Below are positions 35,296 to 43,616 of a DNA stretch of 64,000 nucleotides, one piece after another. The stretch is from Roseovarius tolerans. Its GTDB lineage: Bacteria > Pseudomonadota > Alphaproteobacteria > Rhodobacterales > Rhodobacteraceae. The notes below the pieces were generated by a model. It did no database searches, was not told where the DNA came from, and saw only the letters and a list, made by a program, of their open reading frames with translations. The stretch is from positions 62,001 to 126,000 of the forward strand of contig NZ_FOBO01000010.1 of the NCBI RefSeq assembly GCF_900109855.1, read 5' to 3'. Each line of letters opens with the position of its first letter. The first letter of the stretch is position 1. The translations under genes and the position numbers were made by a program.

Positions 35296-37124
35296 CATAT
35301 CTGCGAACCACCGCCCTTTGTGCGCTCTGCGCGCTCTGCACCGCCCCCGCGATCGCGCAGGATGCGTTTGAACTCGACACGATCACCGTGACAGCCAACC
35401 AGACCGACACCACGCTCGAGCGCAGCGGCTCGACCGTCGAGGTGCTGCCCGCCGATGACGTACGCGATGCCCCGACCGCGCGACTTGGCGATTTTCTGAC
35501 CTTTCAGCCCGGCATCTCGTCCTCTGGCAACGGCCCGCTAGGCACCACCTCCACGCTGCGCATTCGTGGCCTTGGCGGTGCCTATGTGCCGGTGCTGATC
35601 GACGGCATCGACGTGACCGATCCCGCCAGTAGCGGCGGCGGTTTCGATTTCGGCGGGCTGACAAATGCCGGGCTTGGCCGCATCGAGGTGCTCAAGGGTT
35701 CGCAATCGGCGCGCTTCGGTCAGAACGCCGTCGCCGGCGTGGTCAATATCGAGAGCCTGCGCCCCACCGAGGACGGCGTGCACGGCTTTGCCGAGGTGGA
35801 GGCAGGCAGCTTTGACACCCGGCGCGGTGTGCTGGGCCTCACCGCCCGCACCGACCGCACCGATCTGGCCTTTTCCATCAGCCGCACCGAAAGCGACGGC
35901 TTTTCCGCCTCTGCGGCGGGAACCGAGGATGACGGGTTCGACTCGACCCAGGCCAATCTCTATCTGCGCCACCAGGTCACCGACATCTTCGCCGCAGGTC
36001 TCAGCGCTCTCTATATCGACAGCCGCGCGGAGTTCGACGAGTTCGGCGGCGACGGGCCCGCGCCGTTCGATGAATTCAACGAGCGCGAGGTCACAGGCGT
36101 GCGGCTCTTCACCGAGCTCGAAACCGGGCCGGTCAGTCATGAACTGGCGTATTCAACCTTCGAGACCGACCGCGTCAGCTTCTCCAACGGCACCCCCACA
36201 CCGTTCAAAGGCGAACGCGACCGCATCGAGTATCGCGGCAGCTATGATACGGGCGGGATCTGGGCGCTCAGTTTCGGCGGCGATTATACCGAGGAACAGG
36301 ACCTCAATCAGAAGATCGACATCGCAGGGCTGCAGGCTGAACTTCTGCTCGCCCCCACCGATGCGCTCGATCTCGCCCTCTCCGTTCGGCATGACGACCA
36401 CTCCGAATTCTCTGGCGAGTTGTCGGCGCGTGCCGCCCTCGCATGGCGCATCCGTGACGACCTGATCCTGCGCGCCTCGGCATCCGACGGCTTCCGAGCG
36501 CCAACGCTCTCGCAACTCGACCCGTTCTTCGGCGATCCGACTTTTCAGCCGGAAACCTCGGTCAGCTACGACCTCGGGCTGGAAAAGCGGCTCGATGGCG
36601 ACGATTTCATCCGCGTGACCCTGTTTTCCACAGAAATCGACAACCAGATCTTCTTTGACGGCAATTCTACGCGGTGCATTGCAGCAACTCCTCCGAATAC
36701 CGGTTGTTTTGAAACTGGCGATTTTGAGGGCAGCGGCGTCGAAATTTCAGGACAGGCCGCGATCAACGAATTCCTCACTCTATCCGGAGCTTACACATAT
36801 ACTGATGCCGAGCAGAACGGAGCCGCAGCCGCCCGCGTGCCAGAGCACGATTTGGCCCTTGGCCTCCGCGCACAGATTACGCCACAGTTCGAAGCACAGT
36901 TCACGCTCCAGCATATCGCCGGCGTGACCCCTTCGACCTTTGCCCCGACGCCAAACAAGGTGCAGGATTACACCCTCGTCCACATCAATGCCGCCTACCA
37001 GGTGACAGACAATGTCGATGCTTTCCTTCGGGTCGAGAACCTCTTTGACGAGGATTACGAGACAGCCGGTGGGTTCAACACCTCGGGCCGCGCCGCCTAT
37101 GTGGGGCTGCGTGCGTCTTTCTAG
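35292..37124 (+). CDS. btuB: TonB-dependent vitamin B12 receptor BtuB-like
   Basis: 610 aa outer-membrane transporter. A signal peptide (MTYLRTTALCALCALCTAPA, cut near AIAQ-DA) is followed by a TonB box (DTITVTA), a plug domain at about residues 40-150 (STLRIRGLGGAYVPVLIDGI, VLKGSQSARFGQNAVAGVV) and a 22-strand-type barrel ending YVGLRASF, with the terminal Phe needed for barrel insertion. It is controlled by a cobalamin riboswitch and followed by btuF-C-D, which supports corrinoid as ligand. The stretch 36640-36900 is less GC-rich than the rest of the gene and covers barrel loops, possibly a recombined segment. It overlaps the start of btuF. Confidence 0.93.
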   Translation: MTYLRTTALCALCALCTAPAIAQDAFELDTITVTANQTDTTLERSGSTVEVLPADDVRDAPTARLGDFLTFQPGISSSGNGPLGTTSTLRIRGLGGAYVPVLIDGIDVTDPASSGGGFDFGGLTNAGLGRIEVLKGSQSARFGQNAVAGVVNIESLRPTEDGVHGFAEVEAGSFDTRRGVLGLTARTDRTDLAFSISRTESDGFSASAAGTEDDGFDSTQANLYLRHQVTDIFAAGLSALYIDSRAEFDEFGGDGPAPFDEFNEREVTGVRLFTELETGPVSHELAYSTFETDRVSFSNGTPTPFKGERDRIEYRGSYDTGGIWALSFGGDYTEEQDLNQKIDIAGLQAELLLAPTDALDLALSVRHDDHSEFSGELSARAALAWRIRDDLILRASASDGFRAPTLSQLDPFFGDPTFQPETSVSYDLGLEKRLDGDDFIRVTLFSTEIDNQIFFDGNSTRCIAATPPNTGCFETGDFEGSGVEISGQAAINEFLTLSGAYTYTDAEQNGAAAARVPEHDLALGLRAQITPQFEAQFTLQHIAGVTPSTFAPTPNKVQDYTLVHINAAYQVTDNVDAFLRVENLFDEDYETAGGFNTSGRAAYVGLRASF

Positions 37125-37965
37125 GCTCATATCGCTTGGCGCGGCCTTCGCCCTCGCGGGGGCCGTGACCGCAACCGAGACCGGGGCCGACCCGGCCCCG
37201 CGCCGGGTCGTGTCGATCAACCTGTGCACCGATCAGCTGGCGATGCTGCTGGCGGCACCGGGGCAGTTGATTTCGGTTTCCGATCTGGCCGCCGATCCGC
37301 ACAGTTCCGCCATGGCGGACGCCGCGCGCGGCTATCGGGTCAATCAGGGCCGCGCCGAGGAGGTCTATCTGCTTGCCCCCGATCTGGTGGTCGCCGGGGC
37401 CTATACCGATCCCGCCACCATCGGCATGCTGCGCCGGGTGGGTCTTCGGGTGGAGCAGTTCGACACCGCCAAGTCGCTGACCGACACCCGCGAGCGCATC
37501 GCGCAGATGGCTCGCGTTCTGGGGCGTGACGACGAGGGCACCGCCCTGATCGCAGAGTTCGACGCGCGTCTGGCGGAACTGAAGGCCAAGGCCGGCAATC
37601 ACCCGCGCGCCGCGCTCTACCATCCCAACGGCTACACGCTCGGCGGTGGCACGCTGGCTGATGACATCCTGCGCGCTGCGGGCTTTCGCAACCTCGCCGC
37701 AGAGCTGGGCCATCGCGGCGGCGGCACCCTGCCGCTGGAGCAGCTTGTCATGGCCGCGCCCGATCTGTTGATCAGTGCCGCCCCCCTGCCCGGTGCCTCG
37801 CGCTCCGAGGCGGTTCTGGGTCATCCCGCGCTCGATGCACTGCGCAAGGGGCGCGCCGGGCTGCGGATCACCTCGCCCGACTGGATCTGCGGCACGCCGC
37901 ATGTGCTGAATGCGGTCGAGCGCCTGACCGACGCGCGCCGCGCCCTGCCGGAGGGCGGGCAATGA
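37099..37965 (+). CDS. btuF: corrinoid ABC transporter substrate-binding protein BtuF-like
   Basis: 288 aa from ATG 37099; GTG 37111 (MRLSRLISLGAAFALAGAVT) is equally likely and gives a cleaner signal peptide. The mature part has RRVVSINLCTDQLAMLLAAP and two lobes joined by a long helix, as in the BtuF/FhuD class of binding proteins. It carries bound corrinoid in the periplasm from BtuB to BtuCD. The gene start lies inside the end of btuB, and its stop overlaps btuC (ATGA). Ligand identity rests on operon context. Confidence 0.85.
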   Translation: MWGCVRLSRLISLGAAFALAGAVTATETGADPAPRRVVSINLCTDQLAMLLAAPGQLISVSDLAADPHSSAMADAARGYRVNQGRAEEVYLLAPDLVVAGAYTDPATIGMLRRVGLRVEQFDTAKSLTDTRERIAQMARVLGRDDEGTALIAEFDARLAELKAKAGNHPRAALYHPNGYTLGGGTLADDILRAAGFRNLAAELGHRGGGTLPLEQLVMAAPDLLISAAPLPGASRSEAVLGHPALDALRKGRAGLRITSPDWICGTPHVLNAVERLTDARRALPEGGQ

Positions 37966-38945
37966 GCCGCCTTGCCCTCGCCCTCTCGGCCCTCGTGGCG
38001 GTTCTCTTCGCCGCCTCGCTCACCACTGGACCGTCAGACACCTCCACCCTGTCGGACCTCTCTGCGCTCTTTCTCGGCGGTGACGGCCCCCTGCCGCTGG
38101 TGATGCGCGAAATCCGCCTGCCGCGCGCGCTCTTGGGCCTGATGATCGGCGCAAGCCTCGGACTTGCAGGCGCCGCGATGCAAGGCTACCTGCGCAACCC
38201 GCTGGCCGAGCCGGGGCTGATTGGCGTGTCGGGCTCCGCCGCCCTCGGCGCGGTGCTCGCCATCCATACCGGGCTTGCCGCCGCCTTCACCCTCGGCCTG
38301 CCGCTCGCGGCGCTGGCGGGCGCAGGCACCGGCGTGCTGCTGGTGCTGATGCTGGCCGGGCCACGCGGCGCGTCGATCACGCTGATCCTGGCGGGCATCG
38401 CAATCTCGGCACTGGCCGCCGCCCTCACCTCGCTGGTGCTCAATCTTTCGCCCAATCCCTATGCCGCCTCCGAGATCGTGTTCTGGATGATGGGCTCGCT
38501 CGCTGACCGCTCGATGACGCATGTCTGGCTGGCGCTGCCGCTGATGGTGGTGGGCTGGGTCGGGCTTGCGACCCTCGGGCGCGGTCTGGATGCGCTGACA
38601 TTGGGCGAGGACGCGGCAGAGGCCATGGGCATTCGCCTCACCCGCCTGCGCCTGACGCTCGTGGTCGGCACCGCCTTCGTGGTGGGCGCGGCGACCGCGG
38701 TGGCCGGGGCCATCGGCTTTGTCGGCCTCGTGGTGCCGCACCTGCTGCGGCCGCTGGTGGGCGCGCGGCCCTCGCGGCTGCTCTGGGCCTCGGCGCTTGG
38801 CGGAGCGGCGATGGTGCTTGCCGCCGATCTCGCCGTGCGGCTGGTCCTGCCCGAGCGTGACCTGAAACTCGGCGTGCTCACAGCCCTCGTCGGCGCGCCG
38901 CTCTTTCTGCACCTGATCTACAAGACACGGGCGGAGATGGCATGA
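37962..38945 (+). CDS. btuC: corrinoid ABC transporter permease BtuC-like
   Basis: 327 aa FecCD-family permease with about ten membrane helices. Recognisable segments are LPRALLGLMIGASLGLAGAA, MQGYLRNPLAEPGLIGVSGS, GLALGEDAAEAMG-type coupling helix (LTLGEDAAEAMGIRLTRLR) and GFVGLVVPHLLRPLVG. Both ends overlap neighbours by ATGA. With BtuD it moves corrinoid across the inner membrane. The family also imports iron siderophores, so specificity depends on the riboswitch and cbiZ context. Confidence 0.9.
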   Translation: MSRLALALSALVAVLFAASLTTGPSDTSTLSDLSALFLGGDGPLPLVMREIRLPRALLGLMIGASLGLAGAAMQGYLRNPLAEPGLIGVSGSAALGAVLAIHTGLAAAFTLGLPLAALAGAGTGVLLVLMLAGPRGASITLILAGIAISALAAALTSLVLNLSPNPYAASEIVFWMMGSLADRSMTHVWLALPLMVVGWVGLATLGRGLDALTLGEDAAEAMGIRLTRLRLTLVVGTAFVVGAATAVAGAIGFVGLVVPHLLRPLVGARPSRLLWASALGGAAMVLAADLAVRLVLPERDLKLGVLTALVGAPLFLHLIYKTRAEMA

Positions 38946-39700
38946 CCCTGCTCAGCGTCGATAGCCTCTCGGTGCGGCTGCGCGCGCGTCCCGTCCTGAG
39001 CGATGTCAGCTTCAGCGTCGGGCCACGGGAATGCGTCGGCCTCATCGGCCCCAATGGCGCGGGCAAGACGACGCTCTTGCGCGCGATCCTCGGGCTTGTC
39101 CCGCATAGCGGCCATAGCAGCCTTGCCGCCCTGCCCCCGCGCGACCGTGGCCGCGCCGCCGCTTGGATGCCACAGGCGCGCGATATCGCCTGGCCGGTGA
39201 GCGTCGAGACGCTGGTCGCCCTGGGCCGCACCCCTCACCTGTCGGGGCTACAGGGCATCAGCGACGCCGACCGCGCCCATGTCGATGCGGCGCTCACCAC
39301 GATGGGGCTCGACGCTCTGCGCGACCGCACCGCCACGCGCCTGTCGGGCGGGGAACAGGCGATGGCGCTGATCGCCCGGGCTCTGGCACAGGACACACCG
39401 CTCCTGATGGCCGACGAGCCGATTGCGGGGCTTGATCCCGCCAACCAGATTTCCACGATGGAGGTCTTTGCCGGGCTGGCAGAGGAAGGCCGCGCCGTCA
39501 TCGTCTCGATCCACGATCTGGGTCTGGCCGCGCGCCATTGCACCCGGCTCATTCTGCTGGGCGAGGGCGGCATTGCCGCCGATGGCCCGCCCGATGCCGT
39601 TTTGACGCCCGACAACCTTGCGCGCATCTTCCATGTCTCGGCGCATTACGCGCACACCGCGCAAGGCCCCGTCTTTCAACCGCTCGAGGTGACCCGATGA
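38942..39700 (+). CDS. btuD: corrinoid ABC transporter ATP-binding protein BtuD-like
   Basis: 252 aa. It has the Walker A IGPNGAGKTTLLRA, the signature RLSGGEQAMALIARALAQ, the Walker B LLMADEPIAGLDP and a switch His in IVSIHDLGLAARHC. The set is complete, so it should be active. It overlaps btuC and cbiZ by ATGA. It powers corrinoid import through BtuC. Confidence 0.92.
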   Translation: MTLLSVDSLSVRLRARPVLSDVSFSVGPRECVGLIGPNGAGKTTLLRAILGLVPHSGHSSLAALPPRDRGRAAAWMPQARDIAWPVSVETLVALGRTPHLSGLQGISDADRAHVDAALTTMGLDALRDRTATRLSGGEQAMALIARALAQDTPLLMADEPIAGLDPANQISTMEVFAGLAEEGRAVIVSIHDLGLAARHCTRLILLGEGGIAADGPPDAVLTPDNLARIFHVSAHYAHTAQGPVFQPLEVTR

Positions 39701-40353
39701 GCCGCCTGCACCTGGACCGCCCCTGGCTATCGCTCGATCTGGGCCGCGACATGCCGGTGCTCAGTTGGGCCGTGAACCGCCCCGGTCAGGTACTGGCCCG
39801 GCGTATCCTGTGGCGCGAGGTGCGCAATGCCGATCTGCCCGAGGATCTCGATGTTGAGGATTGGCTCGACCGGGACCTTGCGGCGCGGCAGGCCTGCGAT
39901 GCCGTCTGCTTTCTCACCTCCTGCGATATAGGCACCTATTGCGAGGCGCGCGCCACGGCGGGTGCCGTCACCGCCCGCGCCGTGGCGACCGTCGGGCTGT
40001 CGAATGCCGAACGCGTGGGCCGCCGCCTGCCACCTTCGGCGCATGGCTGGGGCACGATCAACATCGCGGTGGTGCTTGACGCCGGCCTGACCGACGCGGC
40101 CCGGCTGGAGGCGATGAGCATCGCCACGCAGGCCCGCACCGTCGCCATTACCGAAGCGGGGCTGCGCCTTGCGACCGGCCTCGCCACCGGCACCGGCACC
40201 GATTGCATCGCCATTGCAGCACCCGAGGGCACCACGCGGTATGCAGGCCTGCACACCGAGGCGGGCGAGGCCGTGGGCCGCGCGGTGCTTGACGCGGTCC
40301 GGCAAGGCGCGCAGGCATGGACCCGACCGGCAAAGGAGGCGCAGCATGGATAG
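39697..40353 (+). CDS. cbiZ: adenosylcobinamide amidohydrolase CbiZ
   Basis: 218 aa. The CbiZ pattern is clear: ILWREVRNADLPEDLDVEDW, FLTSCDIGTYCEARATAGAV, TVGLSNAERVGR, GTINIAVVLDAGLTDAA, and a terminal TGTGTDCIAIAAPEGTTRYA with GLHTEAGEAVGRAV. CbiZ cuts the aminopropanol side chain of adenosylcobinamide and related corrinoids to give cobyric acid, letting the cell rebuild its own form of B12. Its place inside the uptake operon means imported corrinoids are remodelled on entry. ATGA overlap with btuD; 8-nt overlap with exbB. Confidence 0.9.
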   Translation: MSRLHLDRPWLSLDLGRDMPVLSWAVNRPGQVLARRILWREVRNADLPEDLDVEDWLDRDLAARQACDAVCFLTSCDIGTYCEARATAGAVTARAVATVGLSNAERVGRRLPPSAHGWGTINIAVVLDAGLTDAARLEAMSIATQARTVAITEAGLRLATGLATGTGTDCIAIAAPEGTTRYAGLHTEAGEAVGRAVLDAVRQGAQAWTRPAKEAQHG

Positions 40354-40984
40354 CACCGCGCTCATCGGATTTCTGGATCGGGGCGGCCCGGCGCTCTGGG
40401 TGATCGCGGCGCTTTCGGTGCTGACCCTCGCGCTGATCCTGTGGAAGGTCTGGCGGCTCTTGTTGACCGGCGCGTGGTCCGGGGCGGTGACCGAGCGCGC
40501 GGTGGCCCTCTGGCAGCACGGGCAGGGCGCCGAGGCCACGGCCCTCCTGCGCCCGCGCCGCAGCTTGCGCGCCCGGCTCGCCCTCGCCGCGATGGAGGCG
40601 GCCACGGCCCCGCACTGGGGCGAACGCGAGGCGCGCGAAGACACCACCCGCATCGCCAAGTCGCTGCTGAACGAGGCGCGCTCCGGGCTGCGCGCGCTTG
40701 AACTCATCGCCACCATCGCGCCACTGATCGGCCTTCTCGGTACGGTTCTGGGCATGATCGCCGCCTTTCAGGCGCTGCAAGACAGCGGCAACAGCGCCGA
40801 TCCCTCGATCCTCGCCGGCGGCATCTGGGAGGCGTTGCTGACCACCGCTGCAGGCATGGCGGTGGCGATCCCGGCCTCGATGGCGCTGACATGGTTCGAG
40901 AGCGTCGCGGACCACGTGCAGGCCGACATGGAAGACGCCGCCACCCGCATCTTCACAACTCCGCATGTGCGAGGCGCGCCATGA
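40346..40984 (+). CDS. exbB: ExbB/TolQ-family proton channel
   Basis: 212 aa with three membrane helices: about residues 14-36, 118-140 and 160-182. The signature is ALELIATIAPLIGLLGTVLG with GGIWEALLTTAAGMAVAIPA. An AAAGGAGG site is at 40332-40339. With the two ExbD proteins and TonB that follow, it would turn the proton gradient into energy for BtuB. ATGA overlap with the first exbD. Confidence 0.92.
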   Translation: MDSTALIGFLDRGGPALWVIAALSVLTLALILWKVWRLLLTGAWSGAVTERAVALWQHGQGAEATALLRPRRSLRARLALAAMEAATAPHWGEREAREDTTRIAKSLLNEARSGLRALELIATIAPLIGLLGTVLGMIAAFQALQDSGNSADPSILAGGIWEALLTTAAGMAVAIPASMALTWFESVADHVQADMEDAATRIFTTPHVRGAP

Positions 40985-41361
40985 TGAGCTTTGGCCAGCC
41001 CCGCGCGCCGCGCCGCCCCAGCCTCACGCCGATGATCGACGTGGTGTTCCTGCTGCTGGTGTTCTTCATGCTGGCCGCGCGCTTCGGCCACGACATGACC
41101 TTGCCCTTGTCCACCGGCGGCAGCGGTAATGCCACCTATGACGGCCCGCCCCGCCTGATCGGGATCGCGGCCGAAGGGCTCACACTCAACGGAAACCCCG
41201 TGACGCTCGACACCCTGCCCAAAGCCCTCGCCCCGCTGATGGCGGACAGGGGCGACGCCGTCGTGCTGCGCCCCGCGCCCGGGGCCGACCTGCAATCGTT
41301 GATCGCCGTGACCGACGCCTTGCGCGTTGCCGGTCTCACGCGACTGATCGTGGTGGAGTAG
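40981..41361 (+). CDS. exbD: ExbD/TolR-family protein (first copy)
   Basis: 126 aa. The single N-terminal helix has the essential Asp in LTPMIDVVFLLLVFFMLAARF. The periplasmic domain follows, ending LRVAGLTRLIVVE. It pairs with ExbB to form the proton path. Followed after 4 bp by a second exbD. Confidence 0.9.
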   Translation: MMSFGQPRAPRRPSLTPMIDVVFLLLVFFMLAARFGHDMTLPLSTGGSGNATYDGPPRLIGIAAEGLTLNGNPVTLDTLPKALAPLMADRGDAVVLRPAPGADLQSLIAVTDALRVAGLTRLIVVE

Positions 41362-41365
41362 GCGC

Positions 41366-41749
41366 ATGGACTTCGCGACCCCCAGACGCCGTCGCCCCTC
41401 CGAGGCCATCGTGCCGATGATCAACGTGGTGTTCCTGCTGCTAATCTTCTTCCTGATGAGCGCGCAGATCACGCCGCCCGCGCCCTTCGACGTGACCCTG
41501 CCCGAAAGTGCGAGCGAGAACGCGGCACAGCCCACCGACACGCTTTACATGGATGCACAAGGGCGGCTCGCCTTCAACGCGGCGCGGGGCGAGGCGGTCT
41601 TTGACACGCTCGCCGCCCGCGCCACGCCCGATGCCACCCTGCAAATCCGCGCCGATGCGCGGCTCGAGGCGCAGGCGCTTGCCCGGCTTCTGCCGGAACT
41701 GGCGGCGCGTGGCATCGCGGAGATCGAACTTCTGACGGGGGCACCATGA
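41366..41749 (+). CDS. exbD: ExbD/TolR-family protein (second copy)
   Basis: 127 aa. Its membrane helix reads IVPMINVVFLLLIFFLMSAQ: the proton-carrying Asp of the D-V-V-F-L-L motif is Asn here. The first copy keeps the Asp, so the two probably form a mixed ExbD pair with only one protonatable partner. The periplasmic part is normal. ATGA overlap with tonB. Confidence 0.88.
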   Translation: MDFATPRRRRPSEAIVPMINVVFLLLIFFLMSAQITPPAPFDVTLPESASENAAQPTDTLYMDAQGRLAFNAARGEAVFDTLAARATPDATLQIRADARLEAQALARLLPELAARGIAEIELLTGAP

Positions 41750-42711
41750 TTCGCGGTCTGGAATTCACCGGTTTCCTCGCCCTTGCCGCCGCCGTGCATG
41801 CCGGGGTTTGGACCGCCGCGCCGGGTGGCAGCAGCGGCGCAGGCGGCGCACAGGGGTCCGAGAGCGTGACGCTGGAGGCCTCAAGCCCGCAGATTGCCGC
41901 GCTGATCGAGGCCTGGAAGCGACCGGTTGAACTGACGCAAGAGGCAGCACAGCCCACGTCCCCTCCGCGCCCGGACGCAACCCCGGTCGGCCTGCGCTCC
42001 GATACCGCGCCACGCAGCGGCCCGGCGCCGACCGCACCGCAAATCGCGGCGCATGCACCCGACCTCCCCGCAGTCGAGGCCACCCCCCTGCCCCTGCCCA
42101 CGCCAGAGCTGAACGACCGCGCGCCTCAGCCAACGGCTCCCAATCCGCAGGCCGATCACACGCGGCCCACTGCAATGTCAGAACAGGCCCCCGCCCGCGC
42201 TACGATGACCGCCCGGCTCAGCAGCCCCACCCAAACCGACGCCTTGCCGCAAGCCGATACCGCCCCCGCCCCATCCCGCAAACGGCCCACGGCACGCCCC
42301 GAGCGACCTACCCCCAAGCCCGCGCAATCCAGCCCCGCTCGCCCCAAGGAAGTGGCGCGCGGAGATGGTGGGCAAAAGGCCGGCGGCGCGGCCAGAACCG
42401 CACCTGCAACGACGCTCGATCCCGCCGCCCGCAACAGCCTGATGGCCCAATGGGGCGGCAGTATCCGAAGCCGGATCGAGAGACAGAAGCGCTATCCACG
42501 CGGCACCCGGTCAAGCGGTACGGTTCATCTGGCGCTGACAGTGTCGGGCAACGGACGGCTGATGGCGGTGCGTGTGCGGCAATCTTCGGGTGACCGTGCG
42601 CTCGACACGGCAGCAGTGAAGGCGGTGCAAGGCGCGCGCCTGCCCGCCAAGCCCGCCCCTCTGCCGGGGGACAGCCACAGCTTCAACCTGCCGGTGGCGT
42701 TCCGCCGCTAG
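41746..42711 (+). CDS. tonB: energy transducer TonB
   Basis: 321 aa. It has an N-terminal anchor helix (residues 1-22), then a very long Pro/Ala/Thr/Lys-rich spacer from about 60 to 215, which spans the periplasm. The C-terminal domain at about 230-320 reads SIRSRIERQKRYPRGTRSSG, VHLALTVSGNGRLMAVRVRQ and SSGDRALDTAAVKAVQGA, the classic TonB fold that grips the receptor's TonB box. It is the last gene of the corrinoid operon, and this makes the operon self-sufficient for energisation. Confidence 0.92.
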   Translation: MIRGLEFTGFLALAAAVHAGVWTAAPGGSSGAGGAQGSESVTLEASSPQIAALIEAWKRPVELTQEAAQPTSPPRPDATPVGLRSDTAPRSGPAPTAPQIAAHAPDLPAVEATPLPLPTPELNDRAPQPTAPNPQADHTRPTAMSEQAPARATMTARLSSPTQTDALPQADTAPAPSRKRPTARPERPTPKPAQSSPARPKEVARGDGGQKAGGAARTAPATTLDPAARNSLMAQWGGSIRSRIERQKRYPRGTRSSGTVHLALTVSGNGRLMAVRVRQSSGDRALDTAAVKAVQGARLPAKPAPLPGDSHSFNLPVAFRR

Positions 42712-42741
42712 TGCAGCGCCGCACGGTTTTCGATCATTCGA

Positions 42742-43251
42742 TCAATCGCGGTCTTTTCCCGATCTCCGCGCGCGATAGTCCTCGATCCGTGCCTCCAGCC
42801 GATCGGCATAGGCCGCACGGTCGGCATCGCTCATCGCCGCCAGATGCGCGATCAGCACCTCTTGCCCCATCTCGAAGCGGGCGGCAAATCCTTCGCGCTG
42901 TTCGCGCATGCGCTCGGCCACGCGATCCGGATCGAAGGGAACGGCGCGCAGGTCAACCACCAACGCATCGAAACTTGAACGAATACCGGCGCGGTTGCCG
43001 CCGCGTTCGCGCCAGACCTCGCGCATGCGCTGCCCGATCGCACGCCGGTCCTCGTCGTTGAGCGCGCGGGTCAACGGCCCGCCTGCCATATCAAGCCGCG
43101 AGGGGTGGTGCCCGTGATGCCCGCCATGGCGCAGCGCCCATCCGGCGACGACCCCGACAACCGCGAGGTTCACAGCCAGCGAAACCACCAGCAGCACGCG
43201 CATCCATCGCCCCGGGCCGGGCTTGTCCTGCCGCTCGTTCAGATCTGTCAT
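42742..43251 (-). CDS. periplasmic metal-sensor-like (CpxP/CnrR-type) protein
   Basis: 169 aa. One N-terminal membrane helix (residues 17-41) is followed by a His-rich patch (LRHGGHHGHHPSR) and a helical-hairpin domain with RAIGQRMREVWRERG and VAERMREQREGFAARFEMGQ. This matches the periplasmic heavy-metal sensor group related to CpxP/Spy and CnrX. It overlaps the anti-sigma-like gene upstream (ATGA) and is the third gene of the ECF sigma operon. Inference: it senses metal or envelope stress and tunes the sigma/anti-sigma pair. Confidence 0.75.
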   Translation of the reverse strand: MTDLNERQDKPGPGRWMRVLLVVSLAVNLAVVGVVAGWALRHGGHHGHHPSRLDMAGGPLTRALNDEDRRAIGQRMREVWRERGGNRAGIRSSFDALVVDLRAVPFDPDRVAERMREQREGFAARFEMGQEVLIAHLAAMSDADRAAYADRLEARIEDYRARRSGKDRD

Positions 43252-43616
43252 CAGAAATCCCCCCCGGCGAGATCAAAGGCCATTTCCGGCGTGATATCCA
43301 CCAGATAGGCCGCCTCGGCGGTGCCAATCAGCCCCTCGGGCAAGGCGGTGCCGATCCAGATACCGGTCAGTGCCGCCGTGGCCAGCCCGGCCATGGCAGG
43401 CCAGCCGCCAAGCAGACGATAAAGACGCGCCGCCAACCCGTCCGGCGTGGCGGACACGCGGGCGGGCGCGGTGCTCGGACCAGCCTGCTGCGTTGTCTCG
43501 GCATCTGCGAACACCCGCGCCAGAAGATCCGGCGAGGGTATGGGAGCATGCCCACGCGCCGCCTCGAAAAAGACATCGAGCCCACCGTCCGCCTGATCCT
43601 TATCGCTCATCGACAT
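43251..43616 (-). CDS. probable anti-sigma factor (single-pass membrane protein)
   Basis: 121 aa. The cytosolic N-terminal 70 residues (DVFFEAARGHAPIPSPDLLA) precede one membrane helix at about 73-95 (PAMAGLATAALTGIWIGTAL) and a short periplasmic tail. The start overlaps the sigma factor stop by 17 bp, and a GAGGAG site precedes ATG 43616. Position, size and topology are those of an anti-sigma factor. No zinc-type (HxxxCxxC) anti-sigma motif is present, so it is of another class. Confidence 0.65.
   Translation of the reverse strand: MSMSDKDQADGGLDVFFEAARGHAPIPSPDLLARVFADAETTQQAGPSTAPARVSATPDGLAARLYRLLGGWPAMAGLATAALTGIWIGTALPEGLIGTAEAAYLVDITPEMAFDLAGGDF

Noticed and set aside
37012..37098. 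Upstream start for btuF at 37012.
   Set aside because: The added residues are read inside the conserved end of btuB and no signal peptide would follow the start. ATG 37099 or GTG 37111 gives a normal signal peptide.
43251..43616. Zinc-binding anti-sigma (ZAS) factor.
   Set aside because: There is no HxxxCxxC motif; only position and topology point to an anti-sigma role.
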